A DNA stretch of 64,000 bases, from contig NW_006920883.1 in the NCBI RefSeq assembly GCF_000417875.1, positions 61,987-125,986 of the forward strand, given 5' to 3'. The stretch's first letter is position 1. Every line of letters begins with the position of its first letter. Position numbers and translations under genes: made by a program. Source of the stretch: Pseudozyma flocculosa PF-1. Its lineage: Eukaryota; Basidiomycota; Ustilaginomycetes; Ustilaginales; Ustilaginaceae. The notes under the pieces were generated by a model. It searched no databases and was not told the origin of the DNA. It was given only the letters and a program-made list of their open reading frames with translations. Below, one piece after another: positions 43,734 to 55,944 of the stretch.

Positions 43734-44345
43734 GCGGGCTGCGGGCCATGTAGCCTATCCAGCGTGGCCGCTGGTCCAGCGTTGCATGCGTGCAGGTGCA
43801 TGTCTTACTAGAGTGACAGTCTGAGCTCTGACTTCTTTGCTGGCCCTGTGGTGCGTATGAGCAATCGGCTGTGCTGCGCGCTTGATGGGCGGTCGCTGGC
43901 TGCTGCGGCTGGGCCGCCGCCTGGCCTGTCCCACTCTACGCGGGCGGCGGTGGGGACGCGAGCCTGGCGCGGGCGGCGGGAAAAGCTGGGCTCGCTGCGC
44001 CGCCTGCCAAAAATCAGAAAGCGCGCGGGCGGCCGGGCGCCTCCACACCAACACATGGCCGCGTCCCGCCTTTCCTTCCTTCCGACTCCCATCCCCCGTC
44101 CCTTGCACCTGCCTTGCCCCATCCTTGGTCCCCGCATCGGCCTCGTCGCCCGCCGTCCTGGCTGCCGACTCACGCACCATACCCACGATCGAGACGACGT
44201 CGATTCTCACCCACTCCAGCCCGCTCAGCAGCTGACCGATCGAGAAGAAAGGCTGGGCCACTGATCGCCTCGCGGGCCTCGTCCGCAGACCAGGCCACAT
44301 CGCCAGCAGTAACTCCCGTGGCAGTTCATCGCCATCGTGTTCGTC
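43734..44345. promoter_or_regulatory. Intergenic region upstream of KU80
   Basis: 612 bp between tandem genes, containing the isochorismatase 3' end and the KU80 promoter. An ATG at about 44055 opens a frame of no recognised content. Confidence 0.45.
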
Positions 44346-47300
44346 ATGAGTGTCAGTACAACCTCTCAGCTGTCAGCCATGCAGTGGTGCGGCATCCACC
44401 GACACTGATTCACCCTCGGCATTCCCTCCTTCCTGCCCCGCCCGCAGGTGGTCCGCAACTCGCTCACCATCTTCGTCGTGGACATATCGGCGTCCATGGG
44501 CTCGGCCCGCACCGTATACGAAAAGGTGTTCAAGCCCTACTCGGGCGTCGAGGTCAAAGAGAGGAAGACGACCGACCTCCAGTGGGTCTGCGAGTTCATC
44601 TCGGCCAGGATCGTCGAGATCGTGAGTGGCACAGCAGCCGCAGGTCGTTGTCGTGCTGCCCACCGGTCCAGAGCTTATGCTCCTGCTCGCTCTATTCTCG
44701 CACTCCCGTCCCGTACCAGATCCTGAGAGGCCTCAAGACGACCAAGGTGGCCCTCATCACCTATGGCTCGCCGCGTGGGTACCGCATCCTTCTCGCGCCG
44801 GATGAACTCCGTGTCGTGACCGCCTGACGCATCTCCTCCATGCTCTTCACGCCACTCTTTCTGATCTCCTCGACACAGGCACTAACAACACTGTCGTCGA
44901 CCATGGAGGCTACAGCGAGGGCTACGACGGCATCGACGAGATCTTCCGCCTCAACGTGCCCACGCTCGACACCCTCGACCTCGTACAGAGCCTGCGGGCG
45001 GTCGGCGAAAACGACAGAGCGCCACCAGCAGACCGTAAGTGGTCGCCGTGCTTAGCGAGGCGACCTGGCTCGACGTGCGTGAAAGGAGACCTCGGCAGAT
45101 GCTGATGCTGCGCCTCTGTGCGCTCGGTCGGCCGCCCGTGCTTCCTGCCCACACCGCCACAGCGCTGGCAGCTTTGGTCGACGCCATCCAGCTCTCCACC
45201 TGCCCCGACCGCGGAGGCATCAAGGAGTCGCAGAAGAGCACGTGGACTAGGATGATCTACCTCATCACCGACGGAAAGTCCAACTTCAGCTGGCTCGGCA
45301 GCGACGACATCAAGGGCAAGATCAAGACGGAGCATATCAACGTCCGCGTGCTGTGAGTCCGTCCTCCGAGCGTGGCGTGCCGACCCAGAGCGATGGGCGG
45401 GGCTGACCGGGCTATGTATCGCCCCTCGGGATCGAAACAGCGGCGTCGACTTTGACGACGAAGACGTTGGCTTTGTCGAGGAGAACAAGGACGCGACCAA
45501 GGTGGGCAACCGGCCGACGCCTGGCCGCAGCATCTCGAAGCAGTCGCTCCCGTCGACTGGCTCGCTGACGCTGCCCTCTGTCTCTCCTCTCCTGTGCTTC
45601 CGACCGCAACAGCGAGCCAACGAGGGATTCTGGCACGATTTCCTCGCCGGCATCGACACCGGGCTGATCGCCACGGCGCAGGATGCCATCGAGCAGGCCA
45701 GCCTGCCCAATGTCCAGCTGACGAGCCCGTCGCCATCCAAGTCTACGCTCTCCTTCGGCGATCCCAAGGACCTCGCCAGCAAAGAGGCGATTGCGATCCC
45801 GATCGCCATGTACAAGATGACCGAGCCGCAGCGGCCCATGACGCAGTCAAAGATCAGCAAGCTGGCCCAGGAAAGCGCCGGAGCCAGGATCGAGAGGGAG
45901 ATGCAGGAGACCAGGATGCAGGAGCTGGTGCCGAGCAGCACGCCGGCGCTGGCCAAGGGCGAGGCCGACGACGAGCCTGCGCCCGTGCCCTCGTACCGGG
46001 CCGAGACGAGGCGCGACCACTTCCTGCTCGAGGACATTGGCCGCGTGGAAAAGGGCAAAGGCCAGACCGCACAGCCGCTGCCCGAGGAGTCGGTGGCCAA
46101 GTTCACGCGTGCGTGGAAGCTGGGCGCATCGTTGATCCCCGTCCCCGACGAGGCCTTTGGTCAGATGGACACGATGCCTGGCCTCGAGATCCTGCACTTT
46201 GTCAAGTCTGAGGCGGTGAGTGGCTGTGGCCGTCGCGAAGCCCATCGTGGTATTCAGCAGGGCTGATGGGCGAGTCGATTCTGCTTGCGTTCCCGTCGCT
46301 GTCGTCGATCAGTACCGCCGCGAGTACAGCCTCGACCAGATCTGGTTCGTCTTCCCGGACCTCAACAACACCAAGGCGCAAATCCAGCTCGCGAGTCTGG
46401 TCCGCGGCATGCACGAGCTCGAGCTGATGGCCGTCGTCAGGCTGGTGCGCCGTCAGCACGCGGAGCCCGAGGTGAGTCGACAGGATACGCAGAGGGCTGG
46501 TCGATGGTGCTCAGAGAAACTAACGCTCTTCCGGGCCGCCTGCTGCGATGGATCCAAAACGATGCAGCTGGGCGTGCTATGGCCCTACCCCGGGAAAGAC
46601 TACAACTGCTTCTACTACTCGCGCGTGCCGTTCCGCGAGGACTACCGCCGTTTCATCTTCCCGCCGCTCGACCGCATCATCACCAAGGAGGGCGACGAGC
46701 TGTTCGAGGGCCCGTCGATCCCGACGGCCGAGGATCAGGAGTTGTTTGACGAGTTTGTCGACTCGCTCGACCTCATGGAGGTCGACGGCGGGACGGGCGA
46801 AAACGGGCAGTGGTTCAACATCCTCGACTCGTTCAACCCCGCCATCCACCTGCTCAAGGACGCCGTCAAGCACCGCTTCGTCCACCCAGAGTCGACCGAG
46901 CTGCCTGGCCCGCACCCGGAGCTGACCAAGTACTTTAGGCGCCCGGTCGAGGTGACGCAGCGCTCGCAGGGCATCCTCAAGCGCTGCAAGGAGAGGTTCA
47001 AGATCGGCTTCATCCCGCCCAAGAACAGCTTTGAGAAAAAGAAGCGGCTGGCGCACGAGGCCGGCCAGAGGCAGGAGGCCCAGGGCTGGCACGATGCCAA
47101 GAAGACCAAGATCGACGAGCAGCAGGCGGGTCAAGGTGGTGCGCCGAAGCGCGAGAGCGGCGCTGCTGTCCGAATGGACGACGGCGACGACAGCGAGACG
47201 GAGGACGAGGACGAGGGGCGCAACAGACCGTCGGGTGCGGCGGCGGCCGAGGGCCATGGCGACGACGGCGACGGCGACGGCGACGAAGAGGCCATCAAGG

Positions 47301-47863
47301 CGGAGGAGGCATCGCAGGGCCTGCCACTGACTCAGCCCAGCAGCCGCATCGGCACCGACGACCCGGTCGAGGGCTTCAAGAGGCTCGTCGAGTCCGAGGA
47401 CGACGTGACCAAGACGTTTGTCGAGATGCTCGACACGATCTCGTACCTGCTTCGCTCGCGCGAGTACGCCAAGGTGGTCTTGTGCTGCAAGGAGGCCAAG
47501 CGGGTGGCACAGGAGGTGAGTCGCGGTCGTGGTCGCAACGTCCTTGTCCTCTGTCCTTTGCTGTTCGCAAGACGTCCTGCTGACCTCGTCGACGGCCGCG
47601 GGCAACGACGAATGGATGTTTGCAATGGAAACCCCGTCGCCGCCAAAAACGAACAGTACGAAGAGGCGATCCGATGGAACGGCTACATCCGGCAGCTCAA
47701 GCAAGAGGCGATGAACAAGCACACGCAGTTCTGGGACGAGCACATGGCCGGTCGACTCGAAGTGGGCCTGGTGACCGAGGACGAGGACGAGGCGCGCCAG
47801 TCGGACGTGTCGAGGGAGACGGCCGACGAGTTTGTCCTGTCGTCTACCGAGTCGCGCGAGTAG
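44346..47863 (+). CDS. KU80: Ku80 (Ku86), DNA end-binding subunit of non-homologous end joining
   Basis: Exons 2-10 are secure: 44448-44621, 44720-44774, 44879-45034, 45163-45352, 45441-45501, 45613-46215, 46313-46471, 46568-47515 and 47657-47863 (850 aa). A two-codon first exon (44346-44351, ATGAGT) is proposed, giving 852 aa, but its donor GTCAGT is unusual. The N-terminal vWA-like domain (about 5-220) has LTIFVVDISASMGS, VALITYGSP and MIYLITDGKSNFSW. The Ku core (about 265-560) has IPIAMYKMTEPQRPM, IWFVFPDLNNTKAQIQLASL, LGVLWPYPGKDYNCFYYSRV and FNPAIHLLKDAVKHR. An acidic linker (SETEDEDEG near 675) and a helical C-terminal region follow. Ku80 pairs with Ku70 as a ring on broken DNA ends and also acts at telomeres. 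I see no DNA-PKcs-binding motif at the C-terminus, as expected in fungi. One donor is GTGGGC. Confidence 0.94.
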
Positions 47864-47931
47864 CTCCGCCGGACTGCCGCGCGGGATCGATCGAGGCCAA
47901 GCAGCGACCGACTGCGGATCTTGACGGGTGC

Positions 47932-47960
47932 AGGGTGCGGTGCGGTGCGGTGCGGTGCGG
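47932..47960. repeat. TGCGG pentamer array
   Basis: About five copies of GGTGC/TGCGG begin some 70 bp after the KU80 stop codon. Confidence 0.85.
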
Positions 47961-50900
47961 GAAGGCTTCGATGTCGAGTAACGATGGGTCTGCCGCAGCC
48001 TGGGACGTCGGTCTCGCTCCAACGAAAGCCAAGCATTTCTGAATCGCATATCACCGATCAAGACGCCGTCTGTCGGTCAGTCGGCCAGGTCGAAAGATGC
48101 GAAACTCGAAACGTCCCTGTACAGTTTGGTTGGGACGGTCACAACAACGGCATCTTGCATCCCACGCACGCAGGCGCGGCATCTTGTCCTGGCACGGCTG
48201 GCAGGGCCGTGGGTTTTTGCCACTCCGACGGTTTGCGCGATGTCGAGGAGCCAGCCGGACAGCCCGCGTTGTCGTTGGTCCCCCCTCACTCATTGGTCCT
48301 TTCCGGGATCTGGTCGAGGAGGGTTACAGAAGGGTCTGCAGCGACGGCGTCGCCGCGGAGATCACGCCGAGGAGCGGGTAAAGGGGGTCGGTTTTGGTTC
48401 GTCATCGTCGTCGTCGTCGTGGGTTCCTCTGTCAGAATTGGCCGAGCCATTCCCCCTACCATGCTGGTTGGGTGTTCCGTCGTTGAAGCAAAGGCCTTTC
48501 CCTCGCCACACACAGGTGCACAAGACGATGAAACGGGACGGTCGCACTGTATGGTATTGGTATGGTATCGCCGTTCTTGTCCTTCCACGGCATCCTTCTG
48601 CCAATCAGGTACCTGTAGAGCTGGAACCCCTCGCCCCTTGCCCCCACTGAGCCGACCATACCGGCCTGCCCCTCCCCTCCCCTGTCTCTCTCCCCGCAGT
48701 CTGGCAACGGCCACGGATCTCAACAACGCTGCACTCGCTCGCGAAGAACTGCCATCTCGTCGTTTGACATGGGTCCCACGGAAAGGAAGACGAGGTCGCG
48801 CCCGCCTTGACGGGCTGACGGCCTGCAAGGCTTGGCATGCCGCGCCGGCATGGTCGGCTCGACTCTGACTCGGTTCGGTGGCAAGGCACTCAAAGTCGCC
48901 GCGATACCTTGCGCCCTTCTTCAGCTACTGTACGACGACGGCCTCAAACGTCGCACATATCAGTTGCGGCTCGATTGAGTTCCACACCTAGCCTGCATAT
49001 CTACGGACGCTAGGACCTGATCGGCGGTGCGAGCGGTCCCCAACGGAACTCTCTCGGGACATGGCTTCTGCAGTGCGTTGGATCGACTCGCTTGCCCAAA
49101 GGGAGAGGGGTAGGTGTTGGGAGTCTGTCGATTCCGCTGCTCGGTTTCGTCACCCCCATCTCGATATCGCCGACTAGCCGGTTGTCAAAGGCAAGGAGGC
49201 TGGCAGGCAAAGGGGAAGGAGGGAAAGGCAAGGTGGCCGATATTTTTAGCCATCACTTGAGCATCTAAGAGACAACGAAGGAGGCTTGCCCATCATGCTG
49301 GAGAGGGAGAAGGGGGGCTGTGCCTCGGCAGTGACGCTAGGTGCGGCATCGGGTATCCACCTGGACGTACGTTACAGTACATACGGGCGATGCCGTCCAT
49401 ACGGCCAGAGGAGCTCGGACGAGACGAAAACCCAAACGCGTGCTCGAGCCGGTGCCGGTCGGCCTTGTGCGGCCTTCTTGGCATCCGGGCACAAAAGAAA
49501 AACGGGGATGAGCGGTAATCCTTCCTGACTTTTCTTCCAGCTGGCCCGGCCCTGCCCAGCGACGACGGCGGCAGTTGAGGGATTTTTCTTCTTCTTCTTC
49601 CTCTTCTTCGGTCGGTTCGGCCTTTCGACCTCGCTTGGGATCGACGGCGTGCAACCGACCGCCTGCTGGCAGCATGCGATGCCTCCATACATAGCTTCTG
49701 GTGCGTTCCTGCGCCTGGCCTGGCATCTATCGTTGCTTTTTTGGTCGCCGTCGCCGCCATACAGATGTAGCCCGACAGACTCGCGGACGGAGATACAGAC
49801 ACCCGGGGAGGAAAAGCAGCGCAAGGGGAGGCCAGAGATGGTGCTTGTCCAATTGCGACTCTCGCGAGTGAAGACGGACGATGCCGAGACATACGCAGAG
49901 GGGTCGAGCATGTGCTCCGCGCGGTATCGTGTTCTTGGCAAGCAAGCAAGAGAGAAGCGCAGCGAAAGCAAGCCAAAGCCAAGCACATGGTCGGACGTCG
50001 GCGACTTTTTTCTTTCTTCTTCATCCCTTTCCCCTTCGTCGCTCTCCAACCTCGTACTGTAGGTGCTGGTACCCGCGTCCGCGGAGGTGAGTTCGAGGCT
50101 GTGTAAGCATGGATGAGGTACTGTAGCGCACGAGCGTATGGAGCGCAATTGACCGATCTTCGGCAAGGCCGGGCCAGGCAAGCCGTACAGACAGGCTGCC
50201 GAGCAGCACGGACGGCCACACGGACATACGGGCCGACAGACGTGCGTGCAGGGTGGACAGGCAGGCGAGATCTGCCGATGTTGGCAGGCACCCGCCCACG
50301 CACACCGCAGCGCGGCGCGGCGCATGCGCAGCATGCTCCTCGGGCGCGCCCGTCAAAAGGAAAAACGAATTCACCCGCCCCGCCCCGCCCCGCCCCGCTG
50401 TGCTTGCTCGCTCGCTCGCACATGCCGACGGACGGAAGAGGCTCTCTCCCTGCCTCACGTCTGAAGCAGATCAGGCGGCTCACAAAGACAGCAGGCAGGG
50501 CCAAGGCAAAGAGGAAGCGCGGCGCACGCACGTCGACTCGTGTCTCGCCTCACAGCCTAGCCTCAGCCGAGTCAGGACGGGATCGTTGTTCCGGCGCATG
50601 TTGCACGCGGACACGTCCACCGCCGTCGTGAGGTGAGGTTTCGACCCTCGTTCATTTGGGTGTGGCTTCACAGCGTGTGCGGACGTGGGTGCGAGGATCA
50701 AACATGTGCTGAGCCCATCCCCCCACCCTGCCTCCACCTGATCGCCTCACAAACAGAGGCGGAACCCCAGCAAGCCTCATTCGACGGTGGCGTGAGCTCA
50801 GCGTAGAAGCAGCAGCAGCAGCAGCCCCCTCAGCCCAACCCTGGCAGCAGTGGAAAAGGTTTTCCGCCTCGCCCCATCGGATCCACTTTGTTGGGTGGGT

Positions 50901-53900
50901 GGCCGAGGTGACGTCGGTACTGTACCTGTGCTGCGTTCCGCTCAGACAGCGCTTCGACCTGATGACCGCCTGGACACCGAGGATGGCCGGTGCCAGGCCA
51001 GGCCAGGCCAGGCCAAGCGAACACGCGGAAGCCCGTCGCCGCCCTCTCCTTGCCGGGACGTCGTCACATCCCCTGGTTTTGTGTGTAGGAGTGAACCCGA
51101 TCGGTACGATGACGAACGAGGTCACGACAACAGAGTGCACGCTTCTCTGAACTCCGGGCACCGAGTCGAGCAGTGTTCCCCACCGTCGTCGCATCTTTGA
51201 CCTGGAAGATCTCCGTCCGACATGGTTTCCCTCGGAGCAGGACGACGTCGGGATCGGGTTCGGACGCAGCCACCGCCGGCCTTCGTGTTCTACATATCGC
51301 TGTTATTGTTCTGCGACTTGCTGACCATATCATGATGTGGTATGTGATGGTGGCGCCGTTAATTCTTCTTCATGGACACCACGAGGTCAAGACGTCTCCC
51401 GGATGTAGCCCAACAAAGCGACGAGAGGCCGTTCAAAAGGCCTATCTGAGGCAGAAGAGGGAAGTCAAGCCACGTCTTTGTCGCTGGCGGCTCCGGCCGT
51501 AAGAGGACGAGGCGGCTGCGAACGGGCGAGGCAAGGGGCCAACGCAATTAAGCGTGGCACAGCGCCAGCTCTTGTGGTACGGTACAGGTACAGGTACAGG
51601 TTGGCGCAGGCGGCACAGATGCGATGCAAGCCCGCATCCTCATGCCTAGCCTCTTTGATTGGCCGAGGCGCGTCGGGCTGCTTGCTGGCCCACACCGACG
51701 ACCCTTGCGTCTGCCGGGTGGACGGACAGGCGGGCAGCGCAGCACAGCCTTGCCCGCGGCGAAAAATAAAAAAAGTACTAGCTCGAAAAGCAAGGCAGGC
51801 GGTGCGTGGGCAATCTCCGATCGACTCCGTTGATGGATGTGTGTCTGGGTGGGGAGAGTGCCCTCTCGCCTCTGACGGTGTGCCGATGTCCCTAGCGAGC
51901 GCCTGATACAGATCGAGTCAAGAGATATCCCCCACCCCCTCGTTTTTAGTAACCGTGCGGTGGGCAGGTCCACCTTGTCAGCGTGCTTGCTGCCGAGCGC
52001 GCGAGCGAGTCACCCGAGTCCCCCACCCTCTGGGCCCCCTCCCCGGCCCTTGATCTCATGCTGTCCCTCGCTCGCAGAGGCTTGGAGTTGCAGCCGAGCA
52101 GGAGCTCGCAGATGCAACGCTGCCGACCACTCTCGGGCCGATCCAGACAACGTCGCACACAGGGGATCAGCGCCGCGGTCGCTATGTACGTGAGCTCTCG
52201 TAGCAAGCAAGCAAGCGACGAACCTACGTACGGGTAGCAACGGTAAGTTGCCGCATCGCCAGGAAGGGAATCCCGAATCTAACCAAGGTGTGTCCGTCGT
52301 CCGATTCACGGGGTCAGCCCGCGGTGGGCTCTAGCCTTCAGGAGTCCGGTCTAATCCCCTCCGCGCAACCCTCTCGCCTGGTCGTCACCAGTCTTCGCGG
52401 TGCATCCGTCGACTGAAGGCGCACAGAGCTGAATTTGGGTTCATTCCGAGGGCAATCTGTTCCTGAACGAGGGTCAAGCAAGGTTCGGAAGCAGCACCAG
52501 ACTGACCTGCACTGCGCATGATTCGCGGGCCACCCGACGAGCAATGGCACCTGTGTGGACCTGGTTACAGTACCCAGCGCCCAAGTTGCGACGCTCCTAG
52601 GCCTTCTCGCCTCCTCGACCCGACGTTGGTCCGTACCCACAAGCCCGAGCCAGCAGCAAGCACGATCCCATACATGGCGATTCACCTAAAGAAGGGGCAA
52701 TTTATGTACGATGCCGATGGCGACGTGCCTCCCTGCTGTGCGAGATGATGAATGGTCCACACCGTACTCGGGGTCACGGGCAGCCGAATCGGTTCAGGCG
52801 GGTTCCGCCTCGACGCCGCGCCTGACAAGCCGAGGCGACGGCGACTGGTGCAAGCCACCGTGCAAAGTTTCATCGCGGCTTCGGCTGCTCCCGCTTGCTT
52901 GTCGAGGGGGGCTTTGTTGGTGGCTTGCGGCTGCCAGACGAGGTCGGACGCCCGGTGAGCACATGAGCCGCGAGCCACGATCAGACAGATGGAGAGACGA
53001 GGGGGGCGTACTGTACATGTGGAATGTCGACGTCCCGCCCGCATCCTTGGACGGCGACGCAGGCAAGCAAGGCTACCCTGCTGATGCGCACGTACGTCGA
53101 CGCTGACCGCCCCGGCCACCCGGTCGGCTGAAACCTCGTCAGTCCTCAGCGACTAAAGGAAGTAGCCGCGGGCTGGGCCGGCCTTGGCCCGCCGCTTTGA
53201 CGAGCTGGACCGGGGTTGCGTCGTGTGTCTGTGTACTGTACCAGCACTTGCGCCTCACTGCGAGCTCGTTGCGGCTGGAGACGGACAGGCCAACGATGCA
53301 TGTGCGCAGACGACCGGAACAGCTCAAAGCTTCGCCCGACCTGGGCAGTGCGCAGCAAGAAGCACTCGGCGCGGAAGTCGGGAAACGGCAGGGCGGCGTG
53401 AGGCCAGGCAGGTTCATACGCGATGGCGCCATCCATCTTGGCCCGCCCCTGGCCGCGGCGGGGATTGGCCGCGCGCATGGGATGCCCGGCCTGGCGTACA
53501 TCGTACGGCGGGCAGGCAGCCAGATAGGCCCTGCGAATTGATGCACGGCCGCAGCGGATGTCAAGGTCGGTCCCCGGACGCCGAAACCTGGGTTGGCCGA
53601 AGCGTGCCCTCGCCTAGCTGCCATCTGTACCCTAGCCTTACCTGCCAGCCAACCTGGCCCACGCGCTGCCAGGCTGCGCTCTTCGCTGTCGCAGCGGTTC
53701 CACCGCGCTGGGACCCGACCCGCCCTGGCCAGGTCTGCAGTCCCTGCGAGAAATGCAGTTGGCTCAGAGTGTGGACCGAAAAGCTCCGACTCCGTTCGAC
53801 GCGGTTCGCAGAGACCCTACGAGGGGCACGCCGCAACGATGTCGACCTCAGCATCGACGTACGTCCATGGGCTCGCCTTTCCTCGATCATCATCGCTGCC

Positions 53901-55635
53901 TGCCACCGCACATCCACATTCCATTTGCCCCGTCCATTTGCGGTCGTATGGGCAATCAGAGCGTCGTAGCGAGCACACCCCAGGGATGCCTCTTCCACAG
54001 CACGCTGCGCCCGTGATTGACAATTGAGGATCGCACGAATACCTTTCATTGAAAGAGAGTTAGAGGGCCGGGTGCCTGAGAAAGAGGTTCGGCGAGGCGA
54101 TTTGCTGCGCGTGCGAGCTGTGCAGCACGCAGCTGTACAGTACTTTGCGAACCTGCGGAACCTTGGGTCGTCGGCAAGGGGCGATGGGAGCCCATCTGGG
54201 AGCACCGTTGCACACCGATTCATGCTTTCCGGCTGACCGACCGCAAGCGCCCCGGCGCCCTCCCTTGCCGTCCGTGCCATCCCATCTCGACTCGATTGGC
54301 ATAGACAAGCTGTCTGTGCGACCTGTGTGGCAGGTCAACGTAGCCAACGGTAAGCGCAACCAACAAAGACTGAATGGCGACGTAAATTTCTGCTTCTACC
54401 GGGCGATGAGCTGGCTCAAATCCGTTGGCTCCGAGGAGCATCTACATACGCTGCGGCATCGGGGTCGGAAGGAAGCTTCGATTGTTATTATTTGCTTCGC
54501 TTAGAACGCTTGGGACCCCTAGTGCGCTGCTGACCGCTTGACGAGGGCGCCAGAGAGCTCGAGCACATGACGCCAGGCCTGCCTGCTGCCTTTGTGTCCC
54601 TGAACAAGGTGGAAGGCAGCGGGACACGGGGCAACCCGGCAGGAGCACGGCCGGACACGAGGTCCGGCGATGGATGGTGGAAGAAGCTGCCACCTCCCTC
54701 GCCATCCCTCCGGATCCTCGCCTCGCCAAGACTTACAGCCGGGTCAATCACGGGCATGGGGTGGTCGACAGACCCGAGGACGCTCCCGCCCCGTTCGACT
54801 CCGCGACGCCTCGTCCGTCCCCACTCACTCTCGAACCCCTGCTCTCGCGACGTTGCCTCAGCTTCCTTGCTGTAGCCCGTACTGCATGGGGTCGAGGACG
54901 AGGTGATGCACGCATGAACGAGCAATGCTTCGGCGACCCGTCGTTCTCTCTCAACGCAGCGCGGCGAGCAGCGCAAAAGAAGACAAAAAGGGCGGGGAGT
55001 GCTGAGTGCCAACCGGAGTTGATCTTCGTCCGGCGAACGAGGCAGTGAAGCGCAAAACAGCCACGATCGGAGACGCATCCTGCCTGTCTGAAACAGGTCA
55101 ATCGCCGTCTGGGATTCCATCTTTTCATCAACGGAAGCGGGGGGCAAACGAGATGAAGTGACATCGGGCTGTGCTTGTCAGCCTGCACTGTGCGTGTACA
55201 TACTGTAGCGTGACAGCTGGGGGGAGGTCACGTTGTCGCGCTTCGCCTTCACCATGCCCGTGTCGACGGAGTGGTACATAGAGAGCTACGGTAAATGCTG
55301 CGTTACGGCCGTGGGGGGGCGCACCCTACCCGTCAGACCGAGGATGTCCCGGGCGTGCACCGACGACACAACTGCTGGTGTCGAGGGCTTCCGCATCGGT
55401 GTTGCGGGCGGCTCTCGAATCGTATTCCAGAGTCAAAGTGCTGGTCGACAAAGGAGAGCGTGACATCCGTCGCCTGCTCTTCAAGGGGCCTCGCAAGATC
55501 CAGGATCGGCCGCCCGCCTACCTGCTCTCGAGGCGCCGTCGACGGTGCATGCCGTCCACGCTGCCCGAGTGCTGAACCAATCTTGATCGAGCGTCCCACT
55601 CCGAGCAGCATCGAGTTTCGCATGGCACTCTACTG

Positions 55636-55651
55636 TACTGTATGTACAGTA
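55636..55651. repeat. 16-bp inverted repeat TACTGTA-TG-TACAGTA
   Basis: This is the exact reverse complement of the 16-mer at 16515-16530. It overlaps by two bases another TACTGTA that begins at 55631. Confidence 0.85.
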
Positions 55652-55902
55652 TGTACGGCACAGCAATCAAAGTCTTACGGCACGGGGCACGGGGCAGGGA
55701 CATACGTACATACATAGGCTGCCCGCGGCTGCCGCATAGGCTGTTCGGCCCACCCTTTTCCGCGCCCCGTCCCGCAGCTTCGACAACACACTGTAATGAC
55801 AGCAAGAATACGGTCTACCACTACTCTTTCGCCCGAGGGCGGCGAGAGAAGGTCTTGGGCGTCGCCCCTCCATTCACCACTTGACAACTGCATGTGAGGC
55901 GA

Positions 55903-55944
55903 CCATTGTCCTTCCATCATGTGCCATTGTCCTTCCATCATGTG
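55903..55944. repeat. 21-bp tandem duplication
   Basis: Two perfect head-to-tail copies of a 21-bp unit beginning CCATTGTCC and ending CATGTG, with no recognised gene nearby. Confidence 0.9.

Noticed and set aside
49293..50531. 412-codon minus-strand reading frame in the gene-poor region
   Set aside because: Long frames arise easily in GC-rich DNA. A frame of similar length overlaps it in another phase. It spans TACTGTA words and repeats, has no domain and no splice pairs.
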